A DNA stretch of 5,825 nt from assembly GCA_937862595.1 (NCBI GenBank), contig CALMFL010000038.1:1-5825 (forward strand), written 5' to 3'. Shown here in pieces: positions 1 through 5,825 of the stretch. Made by a program: the position numbers and the translations under genes. Origin of the DNA: an uncultured Fidelibacterota bacterium. GTDB taxonomy: Bacteria > Fidelibacterota > Fidelibacteria > Fidelibacterales > Fidelibacteraceae. The notes beneath the pieces were generated by a model. The model was not told where the DNA came from. It searched no databases and saw nothing but the letters and a program-made list of their open reading frames with translations. Positions within the stretch are counted from its first letter, which is position 1. Each line of letters begins with the position of its first letter.

Positions 1-1059
1 CATGCCCCAGCCGCGCTTTTTCGTGCTGTAGCCGGGTTTGAAAATGGTTTTCCATTGTTTGTCGGGGATCCCTTTCCCGCTGTCTTCCACATCGATGAAG
101 ATCGTATCGCCGGTTTGCCGGAAAACGACCTCGATCTTTCCGGGTTTTCCCTCAAGGGCGTCCACCCCGTTCTTGATGAGGTTCTCGAGCGCCCATTCCA
201 GCAGTTCCGGGTTCGCCTTGATCATTCCGCTGGCTTTCATCACAAAATGAAGTTCAACCGCCTGGTTTTTCTGCGGGATCCGGCGTTCGATATAGGACTT
301 TACATTTTCAAACAATTCCGCCGCGGCGATGGGCGTCAGGCGGACCTTCGCCCCGATCTGAGCGAAGCGGTTCGAGACCTTTTCCAGCCGCTTGATGTCG
401 ATGTCCATTTCCCGGGTGATCTCCGTGTCGCCGCCCAGTTTCTGCTTTACCAGCTCGACCCAGCCCATCAGGGAAGATATCGGCGTGCCGAGCTGATGGG
501 CGGTCTCCTTGGCCAGGCCGACCCAGATGAATTTTTTCTCGCTGCTCCGTATGTACTGATAGCCCATAAACCCTGCAAGAATGATCACAAAGGCGCCCAG
601 TATCTCAATAAAGGGCAGCCAGGTCAGCCGGCGGATGCTTTCGCTGTCCCCGTAGTGGATCAGGCCGACGGTGCTGCCGTCAATGATCAGAGGTACCGGA
701 ATATTGCTCTCGTCCATTTTTTCGGCAAGCGCCCGCAGTTCGGCGTATACTTCCGGCGAAGCCTGCGCCGTATCGGCAATTGCGGGGATGTTTTTCCAGG
801 CGTTGATCTCGTTCGAACCGGGAACGGTGATGATCACGGGAAAGGAAATGCGCGGAATGATCTCCTCAAAGAAAAAGCCGTAATCGGTGAAGGCCGCATC
901 GCCGGCGAGCCGGGCGTAAAGTTCGGTATAGAAGATCAGGGATTGTTCGGAGTCCTCCCGCAGGTCGCTGACGATACTTTGCGAATAGAACAGTACGCCG
1001 CCCGCAAACAGCAGGGCAATGGCGATCAGGATGAATTTGATTCGGGAGGTGTTGAACAT
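1..1059 (-). CDS. Membrane sensor histidine kinase, C-terminus cut off by window edge
   Basis: Sensor kinase of a two-component system; it should autophosphorylate on histidine in response to an unidentified signal and pass the phosphate to a response regulator not seen here. The reading frame is open for 353 codons, from ATG at 1059-1057 to the window edge. Residues 9-26 form a first membrane helix, about 27-143 an extracytoplasmic sensor region, and 145-170 a second helix. Only 18 residues separate the second helix from the H-box, so there is no HAMP domain. The H-box reads KETAHQLGTP with the phospho-acceptor at His188. The N-box is NLIKNGVDAL (Asn293 and Asn297), the G1 box is DSGKGIP (326-332), and the F-box/lid is FKPGYSTKKRGWG (340-352). 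The sequence stops just before the expected end of the G2 box, so only the last part of the ATPase domain is missing. The residue after His188 is Gln, not the usual Glu/Asp. AAGGA sits 8 nt upstream of the ATG. The family is secure; the stimulus and partner are unknown. Confidence 0.94.
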   Translation of the reverse strand, partial: MFNTSRIKFILIAIALLFAGGVLFYSQSIVSDLREDSEQSLIFYTELYARLAGDAAFTDYGFFFEEIIPRISFPVIITVPGSNEINAWKNIPAIADTAQASPEVYAELRALAEKMDESNIPVPLIIDGSTVGLIHYGDSESIRRLTWLPFIEILGAFVIILAGFMGYQYIRSSEKKFIWVGLAKETAHQLGTPISSLMGWVELVKQKLGGDTEITREMDIDIKRLEKVSNRFAQIGAKVRLTPIAAAELFENVKSYIERRIPQKNQAVELHFVMKASGMIKANPELLEWALENLIKNGVDALEGKPGKIEVVFRQTGDTIFIDVEDSGKGIPDKQWKTIFKPGYSTKKRGWGM

Positions 1060-1067
1060 ACGATGAA

Positions 1068-1072
1068 TCCTT
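1068..1072 (-). promoter_or_regulatory. Ribosome binding site of the histidine kinase
   Basis: On the minus strand AAGGA lies 8 nt before the ATG at 1059. This supports that start codon, which is followed directly by a positively charged N-terminus and the first membrane helix. Confidence 0.65.
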
Positions 1073-1099
1073 GTTGTTTACGGAAAATAAAAATATATT
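1071..1099 (+). promoter_or_regulatory. Candidate promoter for the esterase-recG unit
   Basis: TTGTTG (1071-1076), a 17-bp spacer, then TATATT (1094-1099), one base off TATAAT. The stretch TATATTT also fits most of the Bacteroidota -7 motif TAnnTTTG. It overlaps the candidate kinase promoter on the other strand, giving a back-to-back arrangement. Transcription would start near 1106 and leave a leader of about 75 nt that contains the palindrome at 1126-1137. Inferred from motif match only. Confidence 0.3.
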
Positions 1100-1112
1100 T
1101 AACCAGTAGCAA
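1084..1112 (-). promoter_or_regulatory. Candidate promoter for the histidine kinase
   Basis: On the minus strand TTGCTA (1112-1107) is separated by 17 bp from TATTTT (1089-1084), which is the spacing of a sigma-70-type -35/-10 pair. It lies upstream of the kinase RBS. The region is AT-rich, so such matches arise easily. Primary sigma factors of Bacteroidota also prefer a different -7 motif (TAnnTTTG), which is not clearly present here. This is a tentative call. Confidence 0.25.
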
Positions 1113-1125
1113 AGAATAAATCGCC

Positions 1126-1137
1126 GTTTCATGAAAC
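1126..1137. repeat. Perfect 12-bp palindrome in the divergent intergenic region
   Basis: GTTTCATGAAAC is identical to its own reverse complement. It sits between the divergently transcribed kinase and esterase genes, in the presumed leader of the esterase. Size, symmetry and place would suit an operator for a dimeric regulator, but no regulator is encoded in the window and only one copy was noticed. A function is speculative. Confidence 0.4.
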
Positions 1138-1162
1138 ACATTCCCTTCCCTGAGGAAGTGTT

Positions 1163-1169
1163 AGGGGGA
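1163..1169 (+). promoter_or_regulatory. Ribosome binding site of the esterase
   Basis: AGGGGGA lies 10 nt upstream of the ATG at 1180. It supports that start, which is also the one that gives a lipoprotein signal peptide. The same bases could pair with the upstream TTCCC repeats at 1141-1150. Confidence 0.6.
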
Positions 1170-1179
1170 ATACCGACCG

Positions 1180-2349
1180 ATGCGAAAGATCCGGGACCTG
1201 ATCATCATCGCCATCACGCTGACCTCCGGCTGTTTGTCCGGAGACCTGACGCGCTGGACCCTGACCGTGAATGTTCCGGACACGCTCCCGGAAGGAACGG
1301 GCGTGTACCTGGCCGGCAATTTCAACGGCTGGAACTCCGGCGATTCCGGTTACAGGATGACACGGGAAGGACCCCGAAAATACAGCTTCGAAACGGAGCT
1401 CCCGCGGCAGGATGTCGAATTCAAGTTCACCCTGGGGAACTGGGACAGGGTGGAAACGCGCGGGAACGGGATGTCCCGCCCGAACCGGAAAGAAAAACTG
1501 AGGAAATCCGTTTTGAAAAGACGGTATGCCGTCCGGGCATGGGCCGAACCGGCGGATGCGCTGGATCTTGCAAGCCGTATCGCCGGCAGGGTGGAGATCA
1601 TCGAAGCGTTCCCGATACCCCGGCTGGACCGGACGCGCAGGATCTGGGTCTGGCTGCCGCCGGGATATGAAAGCGACAGCGTTTCCTATCCCGTGCTTTA
1701 CCTGCAAGACGGGCAGAACTGTTTTTCCACCGAGACAGCCTTCGGCGACGAATGGCGCGTTGACGAGACCCTTCTCCGGATGATGGAAAGGAACAGGATC
1801 GGCAAGATCATCGCGGTTGCGGTCGACAACGGAGAGGACCGGCGCATGAACGAGTATGCGCCCTTTCCCTTTCACTATGCCGGAAGGGAAATCGAAGCGG
1901 AAGGCGCTTTGTACGGATCCTTTATTGCAGAGACGCTGAAGCCCTATATAGACGAACATTACCGCACCCGGCCCGACCGATTGAACACCGGCATTATGGG
2001 CAGTTCCATGGGCGGCCTGATCTCCCTTTATATCGGGCTGGAATACCAGCAGATCTTTTCAAAGGTGGGGGCGCTCTCCTCCTCCTTCGGTCTAAACAAT
2101 GAAGAGTTGATCGCGTTCATTAAGGAAAAGGGCAAAGAGCACCCCATGCGCATCTGGATGGACATCGGCAGCGAAGAATCCGCCGCCGAGGAAATGGAAG
2201 CCCATCAGCTTGCGGTGTACCGGGCGCTGACGGAAGCGGGGTGGAAAGCCGGCCGGGAGGTCGTGTTCAGAAAGATCCCGGGCGCGAAACACGACGAAAA
2301 CAGCTGGAGCAAGCGATTTCATAACGTCATAAAGTATCTGTACCGGTAA
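1180..2349 (+). CDS. Putative lipoprotein esterase: CBM20/48-like module plus esterase-D-type alpha/beta hydrolase
   Basis: Predicted secreted, lipid-anchored hydrolase of 389 residues, probably acting on an ester-linked carbohydrate or siderophore-type substrate. The N-terminus has Arg/Lys at 2-5, a hydrophobic stretch 7-15 and a lipobox-like TSGC with Cys18 as the lipidation site. Residues about 25-105 resemble the starch/glycogen-binding beta-sandwich of CBM20/CBM48: VYLAGNFNGWN at 42-52, then FKFTLGNWDRVE at 81-92 and a Pro-Asn-Arg end, with Trp51 and Trp88 as likely ligand-stacking residues. From about 137 to the end lies an esterase D/enterochelin-esterase-like domain (PF00756 type). 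It has WVWLPPGYE (156-164), YPVLYLQDGQN (170-180) and the nucleophile elbow GSSMG (274-278, Ser276). Asp328 in DIGSEE and His371 in KHDENSW probably complete the triad. It lies 6 bp before recG. Family assignment is firm; substrate and surface exposure are not. The residues after Cys18 (LSGD) do not match the Bacteroidota surface-export signal well. Confidence 0.9.
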   Translation: MRKIRDLIIIAITLTSGCLSGDLTRWTLTVNVPDTLPEGTGVYLAGNFNGWNSGDSGYRMTREGPRKYSFETELPRQDVEFKFTLGNWDRVETRGNGMSRPNRKEKLRKSVLKRRYAVRAWAEPADALDLASRIAGRVEIIEAFPIPRLDRTRRIWVWLPPGYESDSVSYPVLYLQDGQNCFSTETAFGDEWRVDETLLRMMERNRIGKIIAVAVDNGEDRRMNEYAPFPFHYAGREIEAEGALYGSFIAETLKPYIDEHYRTRPDRLNTGIMGSSMGGLISLYIGLEYQQIFSKVGALSSSFGLNNEELIAFIKEKGKEHPMRIWMDIGSEESAAEEMEAHQLAVYRALTEAGWKAGREVVFRKIPGAKHDENSWSKRFHNVIKYLYR

Positions 2350-2355
2350 AAAAAC

Positions 2356-4437
2356 ATGTATGATGACCTGAAAATACCCGTTATCCGTCTGCCCCTGATC
2401 GGCGAAAAACGGCAGTCCGCCCTGGCGGAAGCCGGCATCCATACGCTTGAGGACCTCTTATATTATATTCCCCGGGATTATCTGGACCGCTCCTCGGTCA
2501 AGCCGATCGGCAGGCTCATTACGGGGGAAGAATGCACCGTGGTCGGCGAGGTCCGGCAGATCAAACTGATCCCCGCACGGAAACGGAAGATCCTGAAAGT
2601 CGAGATTTCCGACGGATCGGGGCTGCTGACGCTGAACTGGTTCCACGGGACCGAATGGATCCAGAAGGCGTTTTCGCCCGGCGATACGATCTCGGTGTTC
2701 GGGAAGGTCGAGTTCTTTCGCGGCAACACCATGACGCACCCGGATTTTGACATCATCGATCCGGGGAAAGACACGCTGAATACCGGCGGCGTGATCCCCG
2801 TTTATCCCCTGACCCAGAACCTGCGCCAAAGCGGATTCAGCAGCAGGGCTTTTCGCCGGCTGTTTGCCGCCGTCATGGACGAGCTGGATCCCGGCATTCC
2901 GGACTGCATCCCGGACAGCATGATCCGGGAATTTAATTTAACGCCTTTCACGGAAGCGGTCCGCCGGATCCATTTCCCCGATTCCGCCGAAGCGCTGGAA
3001 CAAGCGAAACAGCGCTTCAAGTTCCAGGAATCCCTGATGCTGCAGAGCCTGCTGGCAATCAAAAAGAACAAGATCAGGCAGACGCCCAATACCGCCCGCT
3101 GCAGCAAAGCGGGTGACATTCTGCATAAATTATACCGCCATTTGCCCTTCGAACCGACCGATGCGCAAAAACGCGTCTTAAAAGAGATCTATGCCGACCT
3201 TGGCGCAGACGTCCCCATGAACCGCCTTCTCCAGGGAGACGTGGGATGCGGGAAGACGCTCGTGGCGTCCATGGCCGCCGCCATCGTAACGGCGAACGGC
3301 TTTCAAACGGCGATCATGGCGCCGACGGAGATCCTGGCGAACCAGCATTATGAGCACTTTAAAAAAGAATTCGACCGCCTGGACGTCAGGTCCTGTCTCC
3401 TGACCGGCAAAATGACGCGCAAAGAACGCGACAGCCTGCGCAAGGCGATCGTTTCGGGCGAGATCCCCATCGTGATCGGAACGCACGCCCTGCTTCAGGA
3501 AGATGTGCTGTTCTCGCATCTCGGACTGGCCGTGATCGACGAACAGCACCGCTTCGGCGTGGACCAGCGTGCCGCGCTGATCGGTAAGGGGATGCACCCT
3601 CATGTGCTGGCCATGACCGCAACGCCCATCCCCCGGACATTGAGCATGACCCTTTACGGGGATATGGACGTTTCGGTCATCGACGAATTGCCGCCCGGAA
3701 GGATCCCCGTAAAAACAAAAGCGGTCGATCCCGACCGGCTGCCCGGCGTGTACGATTTCCTGGAAAAGGAAATGGCCGCGGGAAGACAGGTCTATGTCGT
3801 TTATCCTCTGATCGCCGAATCGGAAAGATCGGACCTGCAGGCCGTGGAAAAAGGGTTTGGGGACCTGAGCGCCCGATTCCCGGATTTCCATGTCGGCATG
3901 CTGCACGGCAAGACAAAGAAGGAAGAAAAAGACCGCATCATGACGGCTTTCGTTAAAAATGAGATCCATCTGCTCGTCAGCACGACGGTGATCGAGGTCG
4001 GCGTGGATAACCCGAACGCCACGGTCATGCTGATCGAGAACGCCGAACGTTTCGGCCTGAGCCAGCTTCATCAGATGCGCGGACGTGTCGGCCGGGGAGG
4101 GGAATCTTCCTGGTGCATCCTGGTCCGGCGAAACCGGGCCGATGCGTCGCAGGAGCGGCTGAAGATCATGGAACGGTCGAACGACGGCTTTGAAATTGCG
4201 GAAGAGGACCTGCGCCAGCGCGGACAGGGAGATGTTTTCGGCGCACGCCAGCACGGACTCCCGGACCTGAAATTCCTCAATCTGCTGACCGACAGGAAGA
4301 TCCTTGAAGCGACACGTAAAGCCGCCTTTGCGGCCTTCGCCCGCGATCCTCATCTCCTGCTTCCCGAAAACAGGGAGTTCCGAAGATATTTTCTAGACCA
4401 CTATTTCAAAAAGATGCATTACGCCGGGATCGGATAA
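2356..4437 (+). CDS. recG: ATP-dependent DNA helicase RecG
   Basis: Double-stranded DNA translocase that remodels stalled replication forks, D-loops, R-loops and Holliday junctions in the cytoplasm. At 693 residues it has the usual RecG length and appears complete. Residues about 1-45 hold the helical segment typical of RecG N-termini (IHTLEDLLYYIPRDY). An OB-fold wedge domain spans about 55-155, with TVVGEVRQIK and VFGKVEFFRGNTMTHPDF. Helicase domain 1 has Walker A GDVGCGKT (294-301, Lys300), motif Ia APTEILANQH (322-331), the DEQH box (395-398) and TATPIPRT (421-428). Helicase domain 2 has LHGKTKKEEKD (516-526), STTVIEVGVD (542-551) and motif VI QMRGRVGRG (573-581). The translocation-in-RecG motif follows at about 612-634 (FEIAEEDLRQRGQGDVFGARQHG without interruption). 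The Walker A motif has Cys298 where Ser is commoner. No clear Shine-Dalgarno precedes the ATG; only 6 bp separate it from the esterase stop, so translational coupling is plausible. Confidence 0.98.
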   Translation: MYDDLKIPVIRLPLIGEKRQSALAEAGIHTLEDLLYYIPRDYLDRSSVKPIGRLITGEECTVVGEVRQIKLIPARKRKILKVEISDGSGLLTLNWFHGTEWIQKAFSPGDTISVFGKVEFFRGNTMTHPDFDIIDPGKDTLNTGGVIPVYPLTQNLRQSGFSSRAFRRLFAAVMDELDPGIPDCIPDSMIREFNLTPFTEAVRRIHFPDSAEALEQAKQRFKFQESLMLQSLLAIKKNKIRQTPNTARCSKAGDILHKLYRHLPFEPTDAQKRVLKEIYADLGADVPMNRLLQGDVGCGKTLVASMAAAIVTANGFQTAIMAPTEILANQHYEHFKKEFDRLDVRSCLLTGKMTRKERDSLRKAIVSGEIPIVIGTHALLQEDVLFSHLGLAVIDEQHRFGVDQRAALIGKGMHPHVLAMTATPIPRTLSMTLYGDMDVSVIDELPPGRIPVKTKAVDPDRLPGVYDFLEKEMAAGRQVYVVYPLIAESERSDLQAVEKGFGDLSARFPDFHVGMLHGKTKKEEKDRIMTAFVKNEIHLLVSTTVIEVGVDNPNATVMLIENAERFGLSQLHQMRGRVGRGGESSWCILVRRNRADASQERLKIMERSNDGFEIAEEDLRQRGQGDVFGARQHGLPDLKFLNLLTDRKILEATRKAAFAAFARDPHLLLPENREFRRYFLDHYFKKMHYAGIG

Positions 4438-4521
4438 GGGGCAGGGTCCCGTTTGAAAGCGGTTCTTCCAAAAATTCGCAGGAACTCATTTCCCTCGTGA
4501 AACATATACAGCGTATGCTTT

Positions 4522-4550
4522 TTTAAGCGATGTTTTTATTGTTATACAAT
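4522..4550 (+). promoter_or_regulatory. Candidate promoter for the DUF1844-DUF2723 unit
   Basis: TACAAT (4545-4550, within TTATACAAT) resembles a -10 box and lies about 48 bp upstream of the start codon. The matching -35 position 17 bp upstream reads TTTAAG and is poor. The sharp shift to AT-rich sequence after recG supports a promoter here, but the exact elements are uncertain. Confidence 0.35.
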
Positions 4551-4587
4551 GCAAATAGAATTAAATTAACTTTCTAGAGTAATTTTT

Positions 4588-4592
4588 GGAGG
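4588..4592 (+). promoter_or_regulatory. Strong ribosome binding site that fixes the DUF1844 start
   Basis: GGAGG lies 5 nt upstream of ATG at 4598. An in-frame TTG at 4586 overlaps this motif and would add four residues, but it has no RBS of its own, so the ATG is preferred. Confidence 0.8.
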
Positions 4593-4597
4593 AAAAA

Positions 4598-4990
4598 ATG
4601 GCAGATAAGATCTCAAGCGAACAGCTGTTCATGGGCTTAGTCTACAGCCTGGTCCAGTCGGCATTCATCAGTTTAGGCAAGCTTCCGGACCCGATGAGCG
4701 GAAAAATCGAGCGGGAGCTTGAGCAGGCCTCTCAAACGATAGATCTTCTGGCCGCGCTGAACGAAAAAACCGCCGGAAACCTTTCCGAGGACGAAGAAAA
4801 ATTCCTCAGCAGGACGATCAGCGACCTGCGCCTGAATTATGTCGATGAAGTGAACAAGGCGCAGAAAGAGAAAAGCGAAAAAGAAACGAAGGAAGACAAG
4901 GCCGAAGCGGCTAAAAAAGAGGACGCGAAAGACGCGGATACCGAAGCCGAAACGAAAAGCCCGGCCGGAAAAAAGAAAGCAGAGAAATAA
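4598..4990 (+). CDS. DUF1844 family protein with charged low-complexity tail
   Basis: Small soluble protein of 130 residues with no signal peptide, presumably cytoplasmic, function unknown. Residues about 8-85 match the DUF1844 pattern as I know it. They include LFMGLVYSLVQSAFISLGKLPDP (10-32, hydrophobic, ending in a Gly-Lys-x-Pro-x-Pro turn) and ELEQASQTIDLLAALNEKTAGNLSEDEEKFL (40-70, amphipathic). ISDLRLNYVDEV (74-85) closes the domain. Residues 86-130 are a Lys/Glu/Ala/Asp-rich tail without hydrophobic residues, most likely disordered. The gene has its own strong RBS and probably its own promoter. It is followed after 19 bp by the DUF2723 gene, so the two are probably co-transcribed. The domain assignment is from motif recognition, not a profile search. 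The tail is longer and more repetitive than the domain core needs and may vary between relatives. Confidence 0.85.
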   Translation: MADKISSEQLFMGLVYSLVQSAFISLGKLPDPMSGKIERELEQASQTIDLLAALNEKTAGNLSEDEEKFLSRTISDLRLNYVDEVNKAQKEKSEKETKEDKAEAAKKEDAKDADTEAETKSPAGKKKAEK

Positions 4991-4999
4991 ATCAAACAG

Positions 5000-5004
5000 A
5001 AGGA
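5000..5004 (+). promoter_or_regulatory. Ribosome binding site of the DUF2723 gene
   Basis: AAGGA lies 5 nt upstream of ATG at 5010. It supports that start, which precedes a Lys-rich cytoplasmic N-terminus and the first membrane helix. It falls within the 19-bp spacer after the DUF1844 stop codon. Confidence 0.65.
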
Positions 5005-5009
5005 CCATC

Positions 5010-5825
5010 ATGTTAATTGACAAGATAAAAAAGGCAAATAAACTGAAATTGGGTTTCGGTCTCGGATCGCTCCTTCTTTCTTTTGTGATCTACTTCCTGA
5101 CCATGGCGCCGACCGTGTCTTTTTGGGATTGCGGAGAATTCATCGCCTGTTCCTATACCCTCTCCGTTCCCCATCCGCCGGGAGCCCCGTTGTTCCTGCT
5201 GTTCGGGCGCATCTTTTCCATGATCCCCTTTAACAGCGATATCGCATTCAGGACCAACGTGCTGTCCGTCCTTTCATCGGCGGTCACCATTCTGTTCTTA
5301 TACTACAGCATCATTTTGCTGATCATCCGCTTCCGCGGAAAAGCGCAGGACCTCAAGCAGCAATTCATGATCTATTTTTCAGCCTTTGCCGGCGCGATGG
5401 CATTCGCCTTTTCCGACAGCCAGTGGTTCAATGCCGTTGAAACGGAGGTGTACGCCCTCAGCACGCTCCTGACGGCCCTGACCGTCTGGCTGGTGCTGAA
5501 ATGGGACGCCACGGACATTGAGGGAAAACACGGCGAAAAATATATTTTGTTCATGTTCTACGTCCTGGGGATCGGCGTCGGGATCCACCTGCTGAATATC
5601 CTGGCCATCCCGTTCATTGCCCTCATCATCTATTTCCGTTATTCCAGGTTTGAGATCAAATCCTTTCTGGGTGTTACCGCATTGGCGGGACTGACCTACC
5701 TGGTCATCCATAAGGGCATCATTGACGGCACGCCGAAGATCGCGAAAATGATCGACATCAATCCGGCCGCCGTGTCCTTTCCGCTTGCCCTTCTGGTCTT
5801 TGCGGCCCTGTTCGTCGCGCTCTTC
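5010..5825 (+). CDS. DUF2723 (TMEM260-like) multi-pass membrane protein, putative protein O-mannosyltransferase, C-terminus cut off
   Basis: The first 272 residues of a polytopic inner-membrane protein; the frame is open to the window edge. After a Lys-rich N-terminus (MLIDKIKKANK), hydrophobic segments lie at about 16-34, 86-107, 118-136, 148-163, 178-210, 217-234 and 255-272. The first extracytoplasmic loop carries WDCGEF (39-44, Asp40 and Glu43) and HPPGAPLF (55-62). This acidic loop motif is typical of DUF2723 and recalls the catalytic Asp/Glu loop of GT-C glycosyltransferases. A second conserved-looking stretch is WFNAVETEVYAL (139-150), followed by GIGVGIHLLNIL (187-198). The human relative TMEM260 is a protein O-mannosyltransferase, so a lipid-linked-sugar-dependent transferase facing the periplasm is the best guess; the bacterial activity is an inference. 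Full-length family members are much longer, with a soluble C-terminal part not seen here. It probably shares a transcript with the DUF1844 gene. Confidence 0.88.
   Translation, partial: MLIDKIKKANKLKLGFGLGSLLLSFVIYFLTMAPTVSFWDCGEFIACSYTLSVPHPPGAPLFLLFGRIFSMIPFNSDIAFRTNVLSVLSSAVTILFLYYSIILLIIRFRGKAQDLKQQFMIYFSAFAGAMAFAFSDSQWFNAVETEVYALSTLLTALTVWLVLKWDATDIEGKHGEKYILFMFYVLGIGVGIHLLNILAIPFIALIIYFRYSRFEIKSFLGVTALAGLTYLVIHKGIIDGTPKIAKMIDINPAAVSFPLALLVFAALFVALF

Larger units (their letters stand above)
4438..4597. other. Intergenic region between recG and the DUF1844 gene
   Basis: A 160-bp non-coding gap, GC-rich just after recG and strongly AT-rich from about 4500 on. I see a candidate -10 box at 4545-4550 and the RBS of the next gene. 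A weak GCTT-TTTT-AAGC inverted repeat lies at 4517-4528. There is no stable GC-rich hairpin with a T-tract, so no terminator for recG is called, and no tRNA or riboswitch-like structure was recognised. Confidence 0.6.

Noticed and set aside
55..1119. Long plus-strand open frame of 354 codons opposite the kinase
   Set aside because: The minus strand of the same stretch encodes an unmistakable histidine kinase with H, N, G1 and F boxes. The plus-strand translation has no recognisable domain and is a by-product of GC-rich codons.
1129..1959. Minus-strand open frame of 276 codons across the esterase
   Set aside because: It overlaps the esterase coding region and the intergenic spacer, and its Pro/Arg/Gly-rich translation shows no domain.
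3178..4353. Minus-strand open frame of 391 codons inside recG
   Set aside because: It lies opposite the helicase core of recG, whose motifs are all intact. Its translation is rich in His, Arg, Gln and Asp and resembles no family, as expected for an antisense shadow.
4424..4454. CGGGA/TCCCG inverted repeat at the end of recG
   Set aside because: A 5-bp stem with a loop of about 17 nt, overlapping the recG stop and not followed by a T-tract. It is likely chance.
4505..4530. Possible rho-independent terminator after recG
   Set aside because: The inverted repeats here (CATA/TATG, AGC/GCT, GCTT/AAGC) have only 3-4 bp stems and are AT-rich. The T-run alone is not enough.
4586..4597. TTG as an alternative start four codons upstream for the DUF1844 protein
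   Set aside because: The TTG overlaps the GGAGG motif that serves the ATG at 4598 and has no RBS of its own.

Overview
The window most likely comes from a bacterium of the Bacteroidota or a related lineage of the FCB group. Three things point there. The histidine kinase has the 'KETAHQLGTP' H-box and 'YSTKKRGWG' ATP-lid wording common in that group. A lipoprotein esterase carries a glycan-binding module. The last gene is a DUF2723 (TMEM260-like) membrane protein of the type abundant there. No 16S or other phylogenetic marker is present, so the phylum is an inference. Base composition and codon use look moderately GC-rich and even across all five genes, and I see no sign of recent horizontal transfer.

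Layout. (1) Positions 1-1059, minus strand: the N-terminal 353 residues of a membrane sensor histidine kinase, cut by the window's left edge inside the ATP lid. (2) Positions 1060-1179: a 120-bp divergent intergenic region with candidate back-to-back promoters, a perfect 12-bp palindrome and a possible hairpin over the next gene's ribosome binding site. (3) Positions 1180-2349, plus: a predicted lipoprotein with a CBM20/CBM48-like module and an esterase-D-type alpha/beta hydrolase domain. (4) Positions 2356-4437, plus: a complete recG helicase gene 6 bp downstream, probably co-transcribed with the esterase. (5) Positions 4438-4597: a 160-bp AT-rich gap with a candidate promoter and no convincing terminator. 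(6) Positions 4598-4990, plus: a small DUF1844 protein with a charged, low-complexity tail. (7) Positions 5010-5825, plus: the first 272 residues of the DUF2723 membrane protein, cut by the right edge.

How the genes relate. Esterase and recG look like one transcription unit, DUF1844 and DUF2723 a second, and the kinase is transcribed away from the esterase and could share control elements with it. RecG (fork rescue and recombination) has no obvious functional link to the esterase, so this looks like a housekeeping neighbourhood of unrelated genes. The window's genes are almost all assignable to known families. I found no convincing new system, mobile element, CRISPR array, tRNA or rRNA. The more interesting points are the glycan-binding lipoprotein esterase, the kinase lacking an acidic residue after its phospho-acceptor histidine, the DUF1844/DUF2723 pairing, and the palindrome in the divergent spacer.
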